Assembly: GCA_963783945.1 (NCBI GenBank)
Contig: CAWAPS010000019.1
Location: 682,001 to 746,000, forward strand
DNA: 64,000 nucleotides
Reading direction: 5' to 3'
Source: CAWAPS01 sp963783945
GTDB taxonomy: Bacteria > Actinomycetota > Acidimicrobiia > Acidimicrobiales > Palsa-688
The position numbers and the translations under genes are program-made. The notes beneath the pieces were generated by a model. It saw nothing but the letters and a program-made list of their open reading frames with translations. It was not told where the DNA came from and ran no database searches. This document shows, piece by piece, positions 62,878 through 64,000 of this stretch (position 1 is its first letter; each line of letters opens with the position of its first letter).

Positions 62878-63821
62878 CCAATCTGCTCACCAACGACGAC
62901 TACATCGACTTCCTGGCCAAGGAATACCTGTTGGACTACATCCGCACGGGCGGCGCGGCGATCAAGTTCTGTGTCGGCTGTCCCGGCACCCTCGCGGCGT
63001 TGCGAACCCGTCTGAGGTCTGTCGCTGACGACAACAACTACCTCTACGCCAGCGCCGACGCAGCCGACACCAGGCTCTCAATGACCGACCAGGTCCTTTT
63101 CGCCCTGACGCAGTCAATCGACCTTGATGGTGTCACCCGGGCCCTGGCCGCCGCCGCATACCAGGAGGCCGGCTTCCCGGCCCCTGACGCGACCGGCCTC
63201 CACCTCGACACCGTTGCCGGCCACTACCGGGTAGACCACAGCGAGCTATATCGCAGCGTCCGTCGACGTTTGGAGCAAACCGTGCTTGCCGACATGCGTC
63301 TGCCACAAGACCTCCGTCGGGCTCTGTTTCGATTGACCCAACATCACCTTGAGACAGGCGATGTCTCCGACTCTGAAGCACAGGCGGTCGACAACTGGCT
63401 GACAGGACGGCCGACCACCGGCCAGGCCTTGCGCTCGAGCGGCATCCGGTACCGGATCACCCGCGGCAACGCCCACAGGATTCTGACCGCGCTCCCGACC
63501 GCGGTCGCGGCGAGCGGTCATCGGGGGCTCGTCGCCAACTTGCACCTCGAACGGCTAGGCACCGATCGGCCCAAGGCCGAGCGGGACGGCCTTTACTACA
63601 CCAACGGAGCTCGCCTCGACGCTTACGAGGTCATTCGCGAGTTGATCGACGCCACCGACTCGCTTGCTCACGGCCTGGTGGTCATCACCGTGCCGGACCT
63701 CCTCTTCGACAACCCCAACCGCGGTCCTCTCGTCTACCCGGCACTGGCCATGCGGCTCATCGACGACGTAGCCGACCGCCACCTTCCCAATCCGTTCGCC
63801 CCCGTAGTTCGACTGGCCTAA
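62874..63821 (+). CDS. Hypothetical protein, second gene of a possible defence operon
   Basis: A 315-residue protein starting at a GTG that overlaps the previous stop (GTGA). Its N-terminus (NDDYIDFLAKEYLLDYIRTG, then GAAIKFCVGC) and the stretch YLYASADAADTRLSMTDQVL resemble genes commonly found next to BREX-type ATPases, as far as I can recall, but I cannot name a family. There is no Walker motif. Helical segments dominate the C-terminus. It is followed after 12 bp by the DUF2791-like gene, consistent with a single operon. Confidence 0.6.
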   Translation: MTNLLTNDDYIDFLAKEYLLDYIRTGGAAIKFCVGCPGTLAALRTRLRSVADDNNYLYASADAADTRLSMTDQVLFALTQSIDLDGVTRALAAAAYQEAGFPAPDATGLHLDTVAGHYRVDHSELYRSVRRRLEQTVLADMRLPQDLRRALFRLTQHHLETGDVSDSEAQAVDNWLTGRPTTGQALRSSGIRYRITRGNAHRILTALPTAVAASGHRGLVANLHLERLGTDRPKAERDGLYYTNGARLDAYEVIRELIDATDSLAHGLVVITVPDLLFDNPNRGPLVYPALAMRLIDDVADRHLPNPFAPVVRLA

Positions 63822-63833
63822 CCAGGACCGATA

Positions 63834-64000
63834 ATGACCCTCGCAACCACGCCCACGCCCACCCCGAGCCACGACCCTCCCGCCTCTCGGCGGGCCATCG
63901 AGGCTCTCCGGACCGGTGTCCCCTCGCTCGCCGCGATAACCACGCTGCCCTCCCTCCAACCCGAGATCGACTCTCGTTTCGATGACCTCTGCCACCAGGT
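63834..64000 (+). CDS. N-terminus of DUF2791/BREX-type ATP-binding protein, cut by window
   Basis: Only 55 residues are inside the window. After a Thr/Pro-rich start, the sequence SRRAIEALRTGVPSLAAITT and PSLQPEIDSRFDDL resembles the opening of DUF2791 (BrxD-type) ATP-binding proteins, which typically begin RRAIEALRAGVP. A Walker A motif should follow just past the edge. If right, this is the NTPase of a BREX-like or related phage-defence operon. The start follows the preceding gene by 12 bp with AGGACC upstream. Confidence 0.55.
   Translation, partial: MTLATTPTPTPSHDPPASRRAIEALRTGVPSLAAITTLPSLQPEIDSRFDDLCHQ

Noticed and set aside
1..64000. CRISPR array, tRNA or rRNA genes
   Set aside because: No regularly spaced repeats, cloverleaf sequences or rRNA motifs were seen on either strand.

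Overview
The window looks like chromosomal DNA from a high-GC actinobacterium. The clearest markers are a WhiB7-type iron-sulfur regulator, a mycofactocin-coupled short-chain dehydrogenase (SDR), a probable F420-dependent luciferase-like oxidoreductase, a mycothiol-type maleylpyruvate-isomerase fold protein, a SARP/BTAD regulator and frequent GTG/TTG starts. The mix of amidohydrolases, orphan substrate-binding lipoproteins, TauD-like dioxygenases and SnoaL-like proteins suggests an uncultivated soil or groundwater lineage, perhaps Acidimicrobiia. That placement is inference. No rRNA, tRNA, CRISPR array, intact insertion sequence or replication gene was seen.

Layout. 1-12.6 kb: a partial VOC protein, a channel-like membrane protein, a GMC oxidoreductase, a SnoaL-like protein, a zinc-type dehydrogenase, an SRPBCC protein, a substrate-binding lipoprotein, a TetR regulator divergent from a P450, a second P450, a DUF2007 protein and a hydrolase/WhiB7 pair. 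12.7-16.2 kb: a large LuxR-family ATPase regulator divergent from a CADD-like haem-oxygenase-fold enzyme. 16.2-27 kb: an oxidoreductase and catabolic block with flavoprotein, SDRs, amidohydrolases, two substrate-binding proteins (one frameshifted) and a TauD dioxygenase. 27.1-33.5 kb: a three-gene operon of SARP-like regulator, berberine-bridge-type FAD oxidase and a fused receiver/thioredoxin-reductase-like flavoprotein. 33.6-40.9 kb: a patch of duplicated, truncated and frameshifted genes that looks less GC-rich by eye. 41-46.3 kb: SDR, TauD, Rieske oxygenase and small or unknown genes. 46.5-50.6 kb: a maleylpyruvate-isomerase-like protein, then a tightly coupled operon of membrane proteins with a histidine kinase and response regulator. 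50.6-61.7 kb: a second catabolic block of ALDH, LLM oxidoreductase, SnoaL, SDRs, amidohydrolases, TauD, SRPBCC and a fourth substrate-binding protein. 62-64 kb: the start of a coupled operon whose third gene resembles the N-terminus of the BREX-type ATP-binding (DUF2791) family, so the right edge may be the start of a phage-defence island.

How the genes work together. Most of the window reads as oxidative and hydrolytic catabolism of hydrophobic, probably cyclic substrates: P450s, Rieske oxygenase, three alpha-ketoglutarate dioxygenases, two LLM flavin oxidoreductases, five SDRs, an ALDH, five intact TIM-barrel amidohydrolases and many small SnoaL/SRPBCC/VOC proteins. Four branched-chain-amino-acid-type substrate-binding lipoproteins are scattered among them, but no ABC permease or ATPase lies in the window. 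The substrate cannot be named from the sequence. The two most interesting items are the CADD-like putative self-sacrificing p-aminobenzoate synthase at 15541-16188 and the possible defence operon at the right edge.
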